A stretch of 64,000 nucleotides of DNA from Embiotoca jacksoni (GCA_022577435.1 JAKOON010000008.1:13808501-13872500); one strand, 5' to 3'; positions 52,341 to 64,000 are shown, counted from the first letter of the stretch. Notes: generated by a model not told the origin, from the sequence alone. Translations and numbers: made by a program.

Positions 52341-55120
52341 CTAACTCCTGAGCAAAACTAGCAGTGTGCTACATACAGGGAACAACAGCGTGGTGAGGGT
52401 GGGACTGTGCTTGTGTGTTTGGCCTTTCAGTGTCTCCTGGTTCATCTGGTCAGAGGTGGGAGGGCTCTGGGGTGCAGGCACAGTGTCAGGTGGGAGGGTG
52501 GTGCGGCTGGCGCACATGTCGTAGAGGTTTCCAGAGAACTGCGTTTTCCTGGACTCTTGTCGTAGAGACTCCCAGACAGCTGCTGCTTCTCCAGGACAGC
52601 CAGCCAGAGCTGAGTTGGCACAAACATGGAACGCGTTCCAGGACCTTCAAGGAAGCAAGGCGGGAAGACGTGTCAGCACAGTGTGTCGACTGTAATCCAC
52701 AATTATACGGATCAAATTCACATACTGTTAACACCTGAGAAGTTGCTGAAGAGTGCTCAATACGTGGACCTCCTGTGGTTTAACCCTTCAGGTGTTTTCA
52801 GTGATGTACAGCTGTACTGCAGGATCCTGTGACATCACTGTTGGGTGGGGTTACAGGTGCAACAGAGCACCACTCTGACTACGTCCAATAGAACACCCAA
52901 TCTGACCTTTATCAGACTGCTGAATTGGTGGTTAGCATCACACATCTGTCCCAAATATATGGGGTGGTAGGAACCTACTAAATGTGCAGGTGCAACCTTG
53001 CGTGGCAGCTCTGGCTGCTCTGTGAGGTTGTACTTCACATGTCCACCAGCTTAGTTTAGTGATTGGCATGGTAAGATTTGCTAATTAGCACTAACCACAA
53101 AGTGCTGTTGAGGCTTATGGGAATGTAATTACTTTTGCAGGCACTTGGTTGTAAACTAAACTATTTCACGAAATGGAATTTCTATCTGATGATAGTGTTT
53201 CATGAAAAGTCAGCGGATCACCAAAGTTATTGCAGTTTGAGGGGAACTTGAACACATGTCCCGAAGTTTATAGAAATCCATCTCACAGCTGCATATCTCT
53301 AATGCCGAACTAAAGAACAAGGGAGAGGACCATCAAACTCTGTGGGCTTCACTACCAGACGATCATGGGTGTCTGTACAAAATTTCATGATAAGCCATCC
53401 AACAGTTCAAATATTTCAGTCTAAATCACAGTGGTGGACCAACTGATCAACAAACTCGCATTGTCATCCCGCGAGCAACATCACTAACAGTGCTAATTCT
53501 GATGAGAGCATCTTTGATGATTATGATGACAGGTAGATACACACACACATACACACACACAAACACACGCACCAACGCACACACCTGCAGATGGCATCAA
53601 TGTCCTGAGTGTTCTGGTCTTTTTGTGTTTCCACCAAACTGTCCCCAAGTGTGAGTAAACACTGAGCAAAACTCTTGTAGATGGAACCACATGAAACTGG
53701 AAATGCAGCTCCGAAGCACATAGGGACCAAACCTAGAGGAGAAGACAGGAGAAAAGTATGTTTGAAGACTAATCTAAGATAATTTTATCAAACTACATGT
53801 AAATAAAGGAATATGTTTATAAGGACATAGACACAGTATGCAAAAACTGAAAAGTGAGGATGAGAGAGAAATAAAATCACAATTCTTTTGGTTGAGGATT
53901 TCATTTTGTGGAGTAAAACACAATATTTATTGAAACATGAGCCATCCGGTGCTTAGATGGATCAAACAAATACGTAAATATGTTGTATTCCATTCATCTG
54001 GAGGGATTATACATCCTCAAAGCCAAATTCGGTGAAGACTACAGAACCATGTATGAGCCGTTTGAGTGCATTTAGCAGCTCACACATGACACGTCCCTCG
54101 AAGATTGGTTTCAGTCTTTACTGAAACATTCCTGAAAAAATGAGACACAAGGTTTGACTGGAATATTCAAACACTTGTATTTTTTGTGAAGGTAGATTTG
54201 GCAGCAGCCAAGCTATTCCAGAGTCAACAAAGCACTACGCTGACACCTGAGCTTTACACCCATACTGGGTGTGGCTGTTCAACACCTCACTCCAAAACCA
54301 TGAACATCAATCTGCTTCTAAAACTGCCTCGACTTTTCCCGTTTCAGGCTGTTCAGGAGGTTTTGGAGACTGGCAGCAGAGATCGGTTCTCATCTTAATG
54401 GACTCAGGCTCTGATGGACCTCACAGTACACACAGCAGCGTCACAATCAGAGAGGAAAGGATGATCACAGAATAAATATAACAGAGATATAAATCAGGCG
54501 TTGGCATGGTCAACTGCCACTTTAGGATTTTGTAATGGTAGCTATCAGTAGCCTACAGCTTCTGGATCTTTTACGTGACCTCTCTCTTCAGTTTATTTTT
54601 TTATTTATCCACCCAGTTTGCATCACCCAAACAGATGCCACAACTTTGAAAGCACACTAACTTCAAATAAATCCTGAGTCCTGAGTGCTACACAGATGTC
54701 CCCATACTTTTGGCCACAGAACACAAACCAGAAGTTAGCTAAGGTTTGCAGCCACAACTGCAGATTGTGGAAGAACCTGCTTTAAAAATCATCTCAAAAA
54801 TCAGTTTAATTGATCATCTCTACTAATATCATCTTCAAGAGGATCGTAATCTTTGTCGATTGTGTTGTCGGAGTGGTTTAGTTGCCTCTTGAACCTATTT
54901 ACTCTGTATTGTTTGATTATTGTCGATTTATTGTGTTTGCTGCAGGAGTTTTTTTTTTTAATCATGATAATATTCTCTGGAAAAATTCAGTGAATTTTCA
55001 TTTCAAAATTTCAATGTAACCAAATAGTTGTTTGTTTATCAAGGAAAATGTCCTAAAAAAATCATACTCAAAAAACTATTATTGTGTTATATACACAATG
55101 TTGTAAACTTAATTGCATGT

Positions 55121-55205
<85 letters not shown>

Positions 55206-55573
55206 GGGGACAGTGAGAATCAGCCCATGAGGGGCAGTGAGCCTTTCATTAAGGTAAGTGCATTTGTAAAACCACTCTCTCTGAATGGAATATCCTTTAT
55301 CAGCCATGTTAACTACTTTTCCAACCATCATTAAATTTACCTGATGAACCTGAGTCAGGTTTGAACAGAAGACATTTGAAAAAGAAAAAAAAACAAACTG
55401 TAAAACCTGTAACCATGCAGAAAATGGGATAAACAGGCAAGAGTCAACTTCTTCCAGAAGCTCACAAACACATACAACATACTCAGAATATAAATGGGCA
55501 GTAAAGAAAAATCCTTACTGAGGCAGAGAGCAATGGGCAGCAGCACAGTCGCAGTGCCTGGATGGGACTTCAT
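52341..55573 (-). CDS. nrn1l: neuritin-like protein, GPI-anchored
   Basis: Small extracellular GPI-linked protein of the neuritin family, linked to neurite growth (family knowledge). Coding exons are 55573-55519, 53732-53585 and 52644-52341, with GT/AG borders and matching phases, giving 168 residues (human NRN1L about 165). Residues 1 to about 31 are hydrophobic and fit a signal peptide. The six family cysteines are at 33, 43, 67, 76, 84 and 112 in the order CGSIYKSFAQCLLTLGDS, DIDAICRSWNAFHVC, AGCPGEAAAVWESLRQES and GNLYDMCASR. A polar Pro/Thr-rich linker follows, then a hydrophobic tail (LTTLLFPVCSTLLVLLRS, 151-168) fitting a GPI signal. Intron 1 holds a pure (AC)n run of about 80 bp and another long (GT)n lies upstream. 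Classified as neuritin-like rather than neuritin 1 by exon 3 and the linker; a or b copy undecided. Confidence 0.93.
53075..53445 (+). repeat. dispersed repeat family A in nrn1l 3' intron
   Basis: The fullest copy: gctaattagcactaaccac, acttttgcaggcacttggtt, gcggatcaccaaagttattg, gtctgtacaaaatttcatga and atatttcagtctaaatcaca. Lies between nrn1l exons 2 and 3. Confidence 0.7.
55123..55203. repeat. (AC)40 microsatellite in nrn1l intron 1
   Basis: About 80 bp of pure AC on the plus strand, 316 bp from the exon 1 donor. Confidence 0.97.
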
Positions 55574-55815
55574 GGTTGGGCTCAGCAGAGTCCCGTGCAG
55601 CAGAGTAGCACCTCTGAATGAGAGGTTCTGATGCAAAGCTCCCACTGTCTGTAAATCCAAAGAGAGTGAAGTTTCTGCTTTAAAACGTGATGTTTCCGAC
55701 CGTCCGTTGGGAATTCATCAGATTGCAAAAGTAGAGCAATGCACGGACGCACAACCCAGCTGGATTAATAGTGAAAGGGACCAATGCATCGCAGAGAGTA
55801 AGCGGATGTTGTGTG

Positions 55816-55919
<104 letters not shown>

Positions 55920-56779
55920 TGCACTAGGGAGGCGAGAGCCGTAGAGAGCTTGGACGCAGCAGACCAATGACAGCATCACAATATAGCTCACTGGATTAGA
56001 GCATTCTCATTTCCGGTCTTCAGTATTTAGAACATTTATTTGAAACCCAAATAAATGATGTGTTTGGTGATAGTGCCTTAAACACACATCCCTGGAGACA
56101 CAACTTCTTATGAGGCCTGCTTTCACTATTGAGAAAGGGGTTTTTACATAATCGTGGAAGGAAACGTGATCAGAAGTTGTTTTTTTGTTGTTTTTTTCAT
56201 GTGGACAGATGGATGAGTATCAGTGAGGATAAGAGAGCTCACCTGGGAGTCCAGCGCAGCTCTGAGAATAGCAGCAGCCCAGGAGGGAATTCATCTGCAG
56301 TTATGTGGGTCACAAGGGGGCCAGTGAAGAGCGCTGTGTTGTGTTTAGCAGAAGAGACTTAATAGCAACAAAACACAAAAACTGTTTAACTATGGGAGAT
56401 TGTAAACCATTTAACTTATTCCCAGTCTTACTTACTTGAGTGTCCATCTTACTTCCCCCAGCTCGCCCTCTCAGCCTCCAAATCCCGTGCTACACCCCCA
56501 GATGGCTCATACTGCATGCATTAGTATAAGTCCTGGTTCACATCTGTATATTGACACAGGGGGAATGGTAACCCATTGTTAATCTGCAGCTTAAAACAAC
56601 CATTAACTGCAGAATAATCTATCTCTGTCTGAAGCTCCTTCCCTGAATCAATAAATCATGGGAGCTACTTTGGCAGTAATACCAGCTGAGACTTCCTGAA
56701 AACATTTCTATTAGCTCAGCAAATCTGATTGCTTTTTTTTTTTTTTTTGACAATGTCACATTACAGATGATCAACCTCG

Positions 56780-57230
56780 ATGGCAATACGTTTTCAGGTT
56801 GTCCATCTCAAGAACACCTAAAGGGAATTTCTTCAAATTTGGCTCAAACGTTCCCTTGGACCGAAGGATGAACTAATTCGATTTTGGTGGTCAAAGGTCA
56901 AAGGCCAAGGTCACTGTTAACTTCTGCCACCCCATTCGTGTGAATGCGAAATCACAAACGCCTTCAGCAAATTTCTTAAAATTTGGTGCAAACGTTCACT
57001 CGGACTCAAAAAGGAATTTGTTAGAATTCAGTGGTCAAAGGTCACTATGACCTCACATCCCTCTCGTTGTTTACGTGATTCCATAACTCAGGAACAGAAG
57101 AGGACACTGTGACAATATTTCACATTTGATCAGATAGACTCAATGGATGATACTATTGGGTGTCCACCTTCAAACTGTAGTGCTTGTTGAAGATGTTTGA
57201 GAAACATCCATGTTTTAGAATATATAGCTT
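56780..57230 (+). repeat. repeat D, longer copy with an internal duplication
   Basis: Has the block (caaatttggctcaaacgttc ... ggtggtcaaaggtca) twice, at about 56835-56910 and 56970-57055, followed by catccctctcgttgtttacg and gttgaagatgtttgagaaac. Same orientation as 48480-48770. Confidence 0.7.
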
Positions 57231-57289
57231 TTTTTCAGCATCATTCATATTTGAAACAAAGTCTACTGTCATGGCAACAATTTTGTCTA

Positions 57290-57365
57290 TCAGAATCAGT
57301 TTTATTGGCCAAATATGTCAACATACACATAAGGATTCCTTCAAAGTCTTCACTATACATATTAT
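57290..57365 (+). repeat. repeat E
   Basis: tcagaatcagttttattggc, caaatatgtcaacatacaca, taaggattccttcaaagtct. A retroposon-tail type common in fish; it adjoins repeat D. Confidence 0.6.
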
Positions 57366-58870
57366 TTGAGTGTGGACAAACATGGAGGCAAACTGCAACG
57401 TGACTCGTTGACAGACGCATTGAACTGAAAGGTGGTAATTTTAGTTTTCATTTTGTCATCACCTGAATCGAGGTTCTGAGGACACAGGATGTGATGTGAA
57501 CATTGTAAAGCCTCTTGAAACAGATGCAAGGCTATATATAAATAAAACAGACGTTTCTTGTTGTTATATGTTGATGGTACTATTATTTTTAGGATGCCTG
57601 GGGTCCGTGTTGTGCATGACACATGCCACAATTTACTGCCGAGAGCAGTTCTGAGACCTTTTTGTTTGAACCCATTGTCGAAGTGAAGACAAATCTTACA
57701 CAGTCTCTATATATACTTGAATCAATAATCCTTTGTTGACAGATGTGTGTCAAAGGGGTTTCCTGCTCTGTGAAGTGCTGTTGTGATCGTTCTCCTCATC
57801 TCCCAGAACAAGCAAAGAGCTTTCTCAAATGGACCAAACGGTCGTCTTACCGGTCTATTCAGTTTCACTGCAGTAGCAGCTCACAGGAGAAACTGCTCTG
57901 ACCCATGTACAGTTCCTGTGTTTGTGTGAATCCCAACTCCTGTTCACACATTTCCCACATCTCCAGTTTGATGTTTGATAAATACTTCCCGGTATGCAGC
58001 ACAGCTTTTCTCCTCTGTGGTGGATTATCCTAAATCAAGTTGTAGAAATGAATGATATCAAATGTATCTGCATACAGTTTCAGTGATACTGTACATTTTA
58101 GGTTTGCTTTGTTATATAAATCTGATTGGTTGAGATTAGATTCGAGGTTACCTTGGATTCAATCATTTTAAACAACAAAAACAAGTAAAAAAAAAACACC
58201 TCCTGAAACTTCTTGCAGCATAATAATCTTAATAATAATACATTGTTGCTCAAATGTGGCTCATATTTCTGTTTTAATCTCAAATTTTATATTCAATCTT
58301 CCTCAGATCATATAAAGAAGATATTTGGGATTTCAAAACTTACTTGTTTTTAAAGTTGACTGTAACACCTCAAATGGCTCTGCAAGGCTATTAAACACAA
58401 CTTCAGTTTTCTTTGCTGGGACTCTGGTCTGGAAACACTGTTCACATTCACGTTTGCACATCCACTGGGAAGTGGACCGCTCAGCGAGCAGTGTCTGTGC
58501 CATGACGTTGAAGTCAAGCATCTTTCTCTAAATGTCATTCCAGCAGTGATAAAGTTTCAAAGCATATGTTGGTCAGTGGTGATGGTTAAAGGCTGCTCCA
58601 ATAGTTTCAAAATGAACCTGAGGTTGACACCCATTAAGATGCAATAACTGGAAACAATTACCCATGGAGCGTGAGCAGACAGCTATATTCACAGTGAATT
58701 TGGGCCAGGTAACACCAGGACATGTAGTAAGAGACAGTTTTCACAGAATACACAAAACAGGCTTTAGAAAAAAAAATTAGGCTTCTCGGCAGAAACTGTG
58801 AATGTTGTTAAACATGTAACAAGAAGAAAACACACAACTGTTATGATCCCAGCAAAAATGCCAAAGAACA

Positions 58871-58920
58871 CAGACACACACAGACACACACAGACACACA
58901 CAGACACACACAGACACACA
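58871..58920. repeat. 10-bp tandem repeat x5
   Basis: Five perfect copies of cagacacaca. Nothing else notable beside it. Confidence 0.95.
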
Positions 58921-60130
58921 CTACTGTGGCAGACTGGGACTGAGAGCCTGACCATTTCCACAGCAGGAAATTATTCAAAATGATCACCTGGCAGAGCGAT
59001 CCTGCAGCTCTATGTGGAGGACCCATCCTGATCCAGAGTCATTGACTCTGCTCCAACCAGCCACATCAACAACCCACTAAAGTCTGTAGGTGGACAGACA
59101 GAAAGGCACGTGAAGTGTGTCACATATCAGATTTAGCAAAAAAGCACTATACAGTGTTACTCTTTGCACCTTTTGTATTTCTAACTAGTAAAATAATGAG
59201 TTTCATAATGAGGTTCAATATTAATACGATGGTATTTTCTCCTCCGATGTGCAGATTGCAAATACTTTATACTGTACAGACGATAGATCTTATTTCAAAT
59301 AATGGATTTTAGAGTCACGTGTTACATTACATAATTACTCTTATAGGTACAAGACAATATGACATGAGTAGCTGTTGTTTGGCCTGAACGTAAAGAGTGC
59401 CATGGTACATGGCAGCAGCCATAGAAAAGGAAGATAGTTGTGTAAGTTTGATTGACAGCACTGGATTATGGCATTATGCAACACTGTTGGGAGTGGAAAA
59501 AAATAAATCCAGATGAGATTAGGATCTGGATCCTCACTCTCTCCAATGTTCTCTATCCATTCATCCATCTCTTCCTCTGTCTCTTTTCCATGTACCATAG
59601 TATCACGATAGGTGTTTTAAATTACCCATTTAAGTTTGGGTTGAGGAACTGCATTACAGCCCTATACTCAAATTATGACACTCAACATTTCAGTGCTTTC
59701 ATGTGAGTTACAATTAAACAAATTACCATCAAAGCTGCAAACAAACAGACACAAACAGGCAGATAAAGCAAATTAGGCCATATAGACAGGAGCTGATGCT
59801 CCGCTCCTCAAGCATTTATCCCAACACCATCTAGAGGGAGAAACTCATGCTGCAACATCTGACTGCACACCTGTTCATTGTTATTTCAAGTTAAACTTAT
59901 CACCCTGTGAGAAAGTCAAATACAATAAACAGTTGACAATTACTGATACTACAGTCACAGCCTATTCACTGAAACCAGCGCTGAATTTACTGGACAGTAG
60001 GACGAATCCAAACGCAGTTAAGTGTATTAATAACTTTGTGATAGTTTGCTGTTTTAAAAATGACTCATCATGCGATCATCAAACTAAACAACCTGAACCA
60101 ACAAACCCTCCAACTCACAGGACCATGTAG

Positions 60131-60290
60131 GTTGATTATCTATACCCGCTTTATCCTCAACAGGCTGACTTTGGACAAAGGCAGGGTACCAGTCCAGTCC
60201 ATCACAGGGCCAACACACAAAGACATGCACACTCACATTCACACATACAAGAAGCACCAATTAACCTAACAAGCATGTTTTTGGATGGCA
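60131..60290 (-). repeat. interspersed repeat, copy 2 (LINE-tail-like)
   Basis: Reads ctatacccgctttatcctc, then ggtaccagtccagtccatca and caattaacctaacaagcatg. This is the inverted counterpart of the repeat at 1296-1424. Non-coding. Confidence 0.65.
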
Positions 60291-60847
60291 GCTAAGATGG
60301 AGATACATTGATTAAAATGACTTTTAACACATTATGTGCCACCACCCTATAACGCAGGGTTAGATCATGGTCATTTCACGTAAGGTCGAAGGTCATTCAA
60401 TGACAAGACACCAGCTTGTTTTTATTTGTACAACCGCTAGAGGATGTTAACTTTCCAATGTAACGTGGGTGATAATAAGCTGCTCTCACCAAAGACTTGA
60501 GGAGTCATTTTTTTTGGAGGAGTCTCGCATGAACACAAAATTGTATCCTCTGAGATCTTGTAATGACTTTTTACAATTTCTATATGAATGATCAATTATT
60601 TTGACATAGAATTCACTGCATACATCACAGAAACCTAAACAGCAATCTCAAGGTTTGATTGGTTTTGTGGCTCAGCTGAAATCCGAATTGAACGCTTCAT
60701 CTAATACACGTTAAGTGTAAAGCACCAGTTCCTGTCAAATGTCAAATAAACTTGGGTATAAAACAGCAAGGCAATATTGAAAGCTGATGTTGAAGTTTAT
60801 ATTTAGTTTCCATCACAAATCTTTATGATCAGGGATGTTATACAAAT

Positions 60848-60853
60848 TTTATT
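60848..60853 (-). terminator. candidate thap11 polyadenylation signal
   Basis: AATAAA on the minus strand about 1.3 kb after the thap11 stop. I saw no recognisable coding sequence between, so 60.85-62.16 kb may be a long 3'UTR. An ATTAAA variant near 61432 is an alternative. Confidence 0.25.
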
Positions 60854-62166
60854 AACTCAACACAGCTGAAAAAATACTGGAGCCACTGCAAATCTTTTTC
60901 ACTTCTTTCCTAAAACAAACAAAAACAAAACCCCTCAGTGCAGTTCAAGGAGGTTTTACCCGACCCCCTGTTAACTACAAGATAAAAACCATAAACACAC
61001 TGTTTTCTATTTTGTTCCTGTGGATCTGGACAAAATAATGAGACATTTGTTGACTTGAGAAATTACCCTGCGTGAATGAGCACGATTTGAAAATGAAATT
61101 TACTTCAAACTGAGAGCAGAGCTGTCGGACCAAGTTCATAAATCCAAAATGTTTGTAACATCCTGTGCATGAAAACACTTAAAAACAGGACAGAGAGATG
61201 CAGCCACTAAAATATCTGACCATAACCCGCAGGCACATAAAATTCATGACTCACAGAAACAAGTCGGTGCGGTTTCACCAAAATAAACAGGTATGTGTAA
61301 CACACATACAAGTTCAAGTTGCATAAAGGATCTTGAGAAAATGTTTTCTATTAACTTCTATTAAGAACTCCTAGGGAGAAAAAAACAGTTGCTCAAAAGT
61401 AGCTTAATGCATCTCTTCAAGAAACATCCTTTAATAACATTTCATGTTTCAAGTGCCCCTCAAAGTTTTAAGGAAAGTCCTTCTTCTTCTGCACAAATGT
61501 TTAGCAACAAAAATGAAGGAGAGCAACTTAAGGTCCCTTTAAAGGCAACTCTGATACAGTCATGATAGAGCTTGAATTAGTCGACTAAAACCACAAGTGT
61601 GCCAAGAATAGTGTTTTGGTTAAAAAAAAAAAATATCCTATGGATACTTCACCTTGGCGCACTACACATTATTTCTGCAATCTGCTGTGATGCTTCTTGC
61701 AACGACCTCCTATCACGATTGAAAAAATAAGAAAATAAAAACAAACATCTTTGAGAGAAAAACATTGAATGCAACTATAGGCAGTTTGAGCATCTCCCTC
61801 TTCAGTCTCCCCTCAGTCCAGTTAGAAATATGTTAGCCCGCCTAATTTGAAAGTCTGTGCAAACTATGAATCTTGGCTGAATGAATCAGTAGGTTACTGA
61901 TCTTGGTTGTGTTGCAGGCCAGTAGCAGACTGTGCAAATGTCTATGTCATTAGCAATGAGGTTATTACTATCAGCTACATAAACTAGCCAGCCAACTTTG
62001 TATATGAAGGCCTAGAGACTCCTCTGTACTTGTTGAAAATAAATTGTCATCGCTCGTAGTTTCATACAAAATAGGGCTGGATCTGGTGTCTTCACACGCC
62101 TCGATGCCTTCTCCGTTAGTCTGAGTCTCTGTACCGGGTCGTCTCCGGGGATGTCCACCCATCCCA

Positions 62167-63000
62167 TCACATTTTCTTCCGGATGCTAACAGCCACCGAG
62201 TGGCCGCACAGCAGCCGATCCCGTTCCCGTACCTCCTCCTGCAGCTTGGCCTCGGCCACCCGGAGCTGGCGGATAGTCGCCTTCATCTCCTTCATCTTCA
62301 CCTCCATCAGTGCGATGATGTCCCGCTGCTCGTTCAGTTTCCGGAGCAGCTCGGCGGACGTGGTGCCGGTGGTCAAAGAGTACGAGTGGTCCAGCGGGCT
62401 GCTGGTCACACTCACATACTGCAAGGGCGGCTGCTGCGCGCTGGACGCGGCTTCCACCGACGAGTCGTCGGCCGTGAGCTCGTCAACGGCGCCGATCGGC
62501 GCGGAGTAACACGACCCCCCCGACTGGGCGGACAGCCGCGCCGTGCCCAGGTACTCCCCATTCTGGCCTATCTGAACCACGGTGATGCTGTCGTCGCTCG
62601 CCTCGCCGCCGGCGTTGCCCTCGGCTCCTTCGGCCGTGTTGCCGAGCACGCTGGTGATGACGATCCCCGAGGTCGCTGCAGCGGCGGGGGCAGGAACCGC
62701 TGCGGACACTTTCCTGCCTCTGCCCCGCCGACTCCTGCGCTCATTCACGCCCCGCAGCGGAAACAGGGACGGTACTCTGATGCTGTAGGTTTTCCTCCCG
62801 CCGGCGAAATGCACGCTGCAGACCCGGTGTCCCGTGGTGGGCTGGAAGGTGCTGAAGCAGCCGCTGACACCGGCCCGAGAGATGTTCCTCAGCCACAGCT
62901 CCCTCAGCGTGGTGTCCTTAGGAAATGTGTAGAAGCGCAGTTCCCGGTCCCGGTGCGAGTTGTTGTAGCAGCCAGGGACACAGCAGGTGAACCCGGGCAT
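62167..63000 (-). CDS. thap11: THAP domain-containing protein 11 (Ronin)
   Basis: Nuclear zinc-finger transcription factor that recruits HCF-1 and works with ZNF143 at promoters of metabolic and cell-growth genes (family knowledge). A single exon encodes 277 residues, as expected for this intronless gene. The N terminus MPGFTCCVPGCYNNSHRD starts the C2CH THAP zinc finger: C6-x4-C11 and C61-x2-H64, with HFAGGRKTY and the FPLRGVNER end of the domain near residues 80-88. The polyglutamine tract of the mammalian protein is absent; instead there is a short basic stretch then an Ala/Gly/Ser/Asp-rich middle. The HCF-1-binding motif DHSY is at 204-207. A coiled coil runs at about 215-262 (LLRKLNEQRDIIALMEVKMK). 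The whole gene is CpG-rich, so long open frames on the opposite strand are shadows. The human protein is 314 residues; the difference is mostly the missing polyQ. Confidence 0.96.
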   Translation of the reverse strand: MPGFTCCVPGCYNNSHRDRELRFYTFPKDTTLRELWLRNISRAGVSGCFSTFQPTTGHRVCSVHFAGGRKTYSIRVPSLFPLRGVNERRSRRGRGRKVSAAVPAPAAAATSGIVITSVLGNTAEGAEGNAGGEASDDSITVVQIGQNGEYLGTARLSAQSGGSCYSAPIGAVDELTADDSSVEAASSAQQPPLQYVSVTSSPLDHSYSLTTGTTSAELLRKLNEQRDIIALMEVKMKEMKATIRQLRVAEAKLQEEVRERDRLLCGHSVAVSIRKKM

Positions 63001-63113
63001 ATTTACTGCAACACCGAAGGCTTCAAACGCGGTCTTCAGGTTGACTTTAGAATATTTTATTGTTGTTTCTTTATTCTATGCGTTGTTATCAAGCTCGGCG
63101 GCCTGCAAGCGGA

Positions 63114-63126
63114 ACTACACGTCCCA
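63114..63126 (+). promoter_or_regulatory. THAP11/ZNF143-type motif in thap11 promoter
   Basis: Reads ACTACACGTCCCA, a full match to the conserved promoter motif ACTAYRNNNCCCR bound by THAP11/ZNF143/HCF-1 complexes. It lies 114 bp upstream of the thap11 ATG, within CpG-rich sequence, and is followed by an ETS-like acttcctgttt at 63138-63148. Site call is by consensus. Confidence 0.55.
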
Positions 63127-63339
63127 CAACGCTAACAACTTCCTGTTTATTTTTCACCCAAAGTGATCCGCTCTGCTCCGTACGACGACTGTGTCCGCCA
63201 GATTTCACCCAGGCGCAAGACGCACGGAGCTCGTACTTATTCTGAAGTCCAGTCCAAATTTTTTTTTTTATTTTCGGCGCTAAATGTCTCGTTTTGTTCT
63301 TCCGCTGTGTATTGTCAAACCAACCGTCCCCTACAGAGA

Positions 63340-63352
63340 ACTAAAAGTCCCA
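63340..63352 (+). promoter_or_regulatory. second, weaker THAP11/ZNF143-like motif
   Basis: Reads ACTAAAAGTCCCA followed by GAAG. One position departs from ACTAYRNNNCCCR (A where Y is expected), but the flanks AGAA and CCCAGAA resemble the extended ZNF143 site. Same orientation as the first site and 226 bp further from the gene. Confidence 0.35.
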
Positions 63353-64000
63353 GAAGTCTTTGCGTTTCCTTTCCTCGTCCGTTAATAATGTGGCACCTCT
63401 GCTGGTCAGTGTGTGGAAGTGCACCCTTCAAGGTGCTGCAATTATTTTCTGTGACACACGTTCAAGAAAATGAAAGGAAACAACACACTGGTTTACACTG
63501 GGACACTTGCCATTCAGTGGATTAGTAATATAATTAATGAAATAAAAATCTGCACTGAATGATGAACAGTCAAATGCATCAGAGGTGACACAACTGTTTA
63601 CAACTCTGTTAGTGTGCTGCAATAAGTAATAAGCAGACATACTATAAAGACCAAAAAAACTCTTTCCTCACTGTGCACAAACCAGAATAGCCTATGGCAT
63701 GTTTGAATTTATTTTTGAGTGGCCTATGCAATTGTACCGGATGCGATTTAAATGTTAACCCAAAGAAATACTCAGAAATATATTAAACAAAAAAAAAAAG
63801 TCAATTGATTGATGATTAACGAATAAAAGAATTATGGGACACAGATGAACCAGTAACACACTAATCGAGACTCTAAGAAAATACATGTATTTGGGATTTG
63901 CATTTGTATTTGTATCAGACGTCGATCTCGTTTGCATCTATATTCCACCCTCAATGACGAGGCAAATTGCAGTCAAAGCGCTGGGTAAGAGGCTAACAGA

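Larger units (their letters stand above)
63001..64000. other. thap11 upstream region
   Basis: The first 400 bp are GC-richer and hold the motifs listed separately. Beyond 63500 the DNA is AT-rich and I recognise nothing coding in it. Confidence 0.5.

Noticed and set aside
58871..58920. Regular 10-bp repeats considered as a CRISPR array
   Set aside because: The units are contiguous with no spacers, and the genome is a vertebrate.
59398..59600. Inverted ccatgtaccat segments about 190 bp apart
   Set aside because: Only about 11 matching bases, no target duplication and no element-like body, so chance is a sufficient explanation.
62200..63135. A 311-codon plus-strand open frame opposite thap11
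   Set aside because: It is the antisense shadow of a GC-rich coding exon; the minus frame has a complete THAP11 domain structure and the plus frame resembles no protein.

Overview
The window is teleost fish nuclear DNA. The evidence is five intron-bearing (or typically intronless) vertebrate genes with clear orthology, long (AC)n/(GT)n/(GA)n microsatellites, and interspersed repeats of types familiar from fish genomes: hAT-like MITEs, an L2-like LINE 3' end with a TTGAG tail, an RTE-like LINE 3' end, and LINE tails reading tactttattaatccc. I saw no bacterial, organellar, CRISPR, rRNA or tRNA signal. Most of the sequence is AT-rich and non-coding; GC-rich islands coincide with the first exon of calb2, both cmtr2 coding exons and thap11.

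All five genes read on the minus strand, head to tail. From low to high coordinates: (1) calb2 (calretinin), exons 1-9 at 11491-816, with its last exons beyond the left edge; (2) cmtr2 (cap-2 2'-O-methyltransferase), two coding exons at 31772-30522 and 29159-28098, giving exactly 770 codons, plus a likely 5'UTR exon near 34.65 kb; (3) slc38a8 (SNAT8-type amino-acid transporter), ten coding exons from 47686 to 41353, 442 codons; (4) nrn1l (neuritin-like GPI-anchored protein), three coding exons from 55573 to 52341, 168 codons; (5) thap11 (Ronin), a single 277-codon exon at 63000-62167. I built the spliced models by hand from GT/AG junctions, reading phase and family similarity. Every junction keeps frame and the totals match family lengths. 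Whether each gene is the teleost a or b copy cannot be decided from the sequence.

Between genes the DNA is repeats, microsatellites and unassigned sequence: 11.6-28 kb between calb2 and cmtr2 (two weak possible exons), 34.7-41.3 kb, 47.8-52.3 kb, and 55.6-62.1 kb. The same repeat families recur: five copies of one dispersed family, all in one orientation, and several families in two or three copies.

The genes do not form a pathway. Calb2 is a neuronal calcium buffer, Cmtr2 caps mRNA, Slc38a8 transports glutamine-type amino acids in retina, Nrn1l is a neurite-related surface protein, and Thap11 is a transcription factor. The human orthologues all lie on 16q, so this is a conserved linkage block. 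I found no unknown enzymatic system. The points most worth checking are: a THAP11/ZNF143-type motif in thap11's own promoter; a (CT)n microsatellite forming the polypyrimidine tract of calb2 exon 9; three perfect 15-bp oestrogen-response palindromes carried by repeats in and around slc38a8 and nrn1l; a MITE nested inside another element in calb2; and the intron splitting the cmtr2 coding region.
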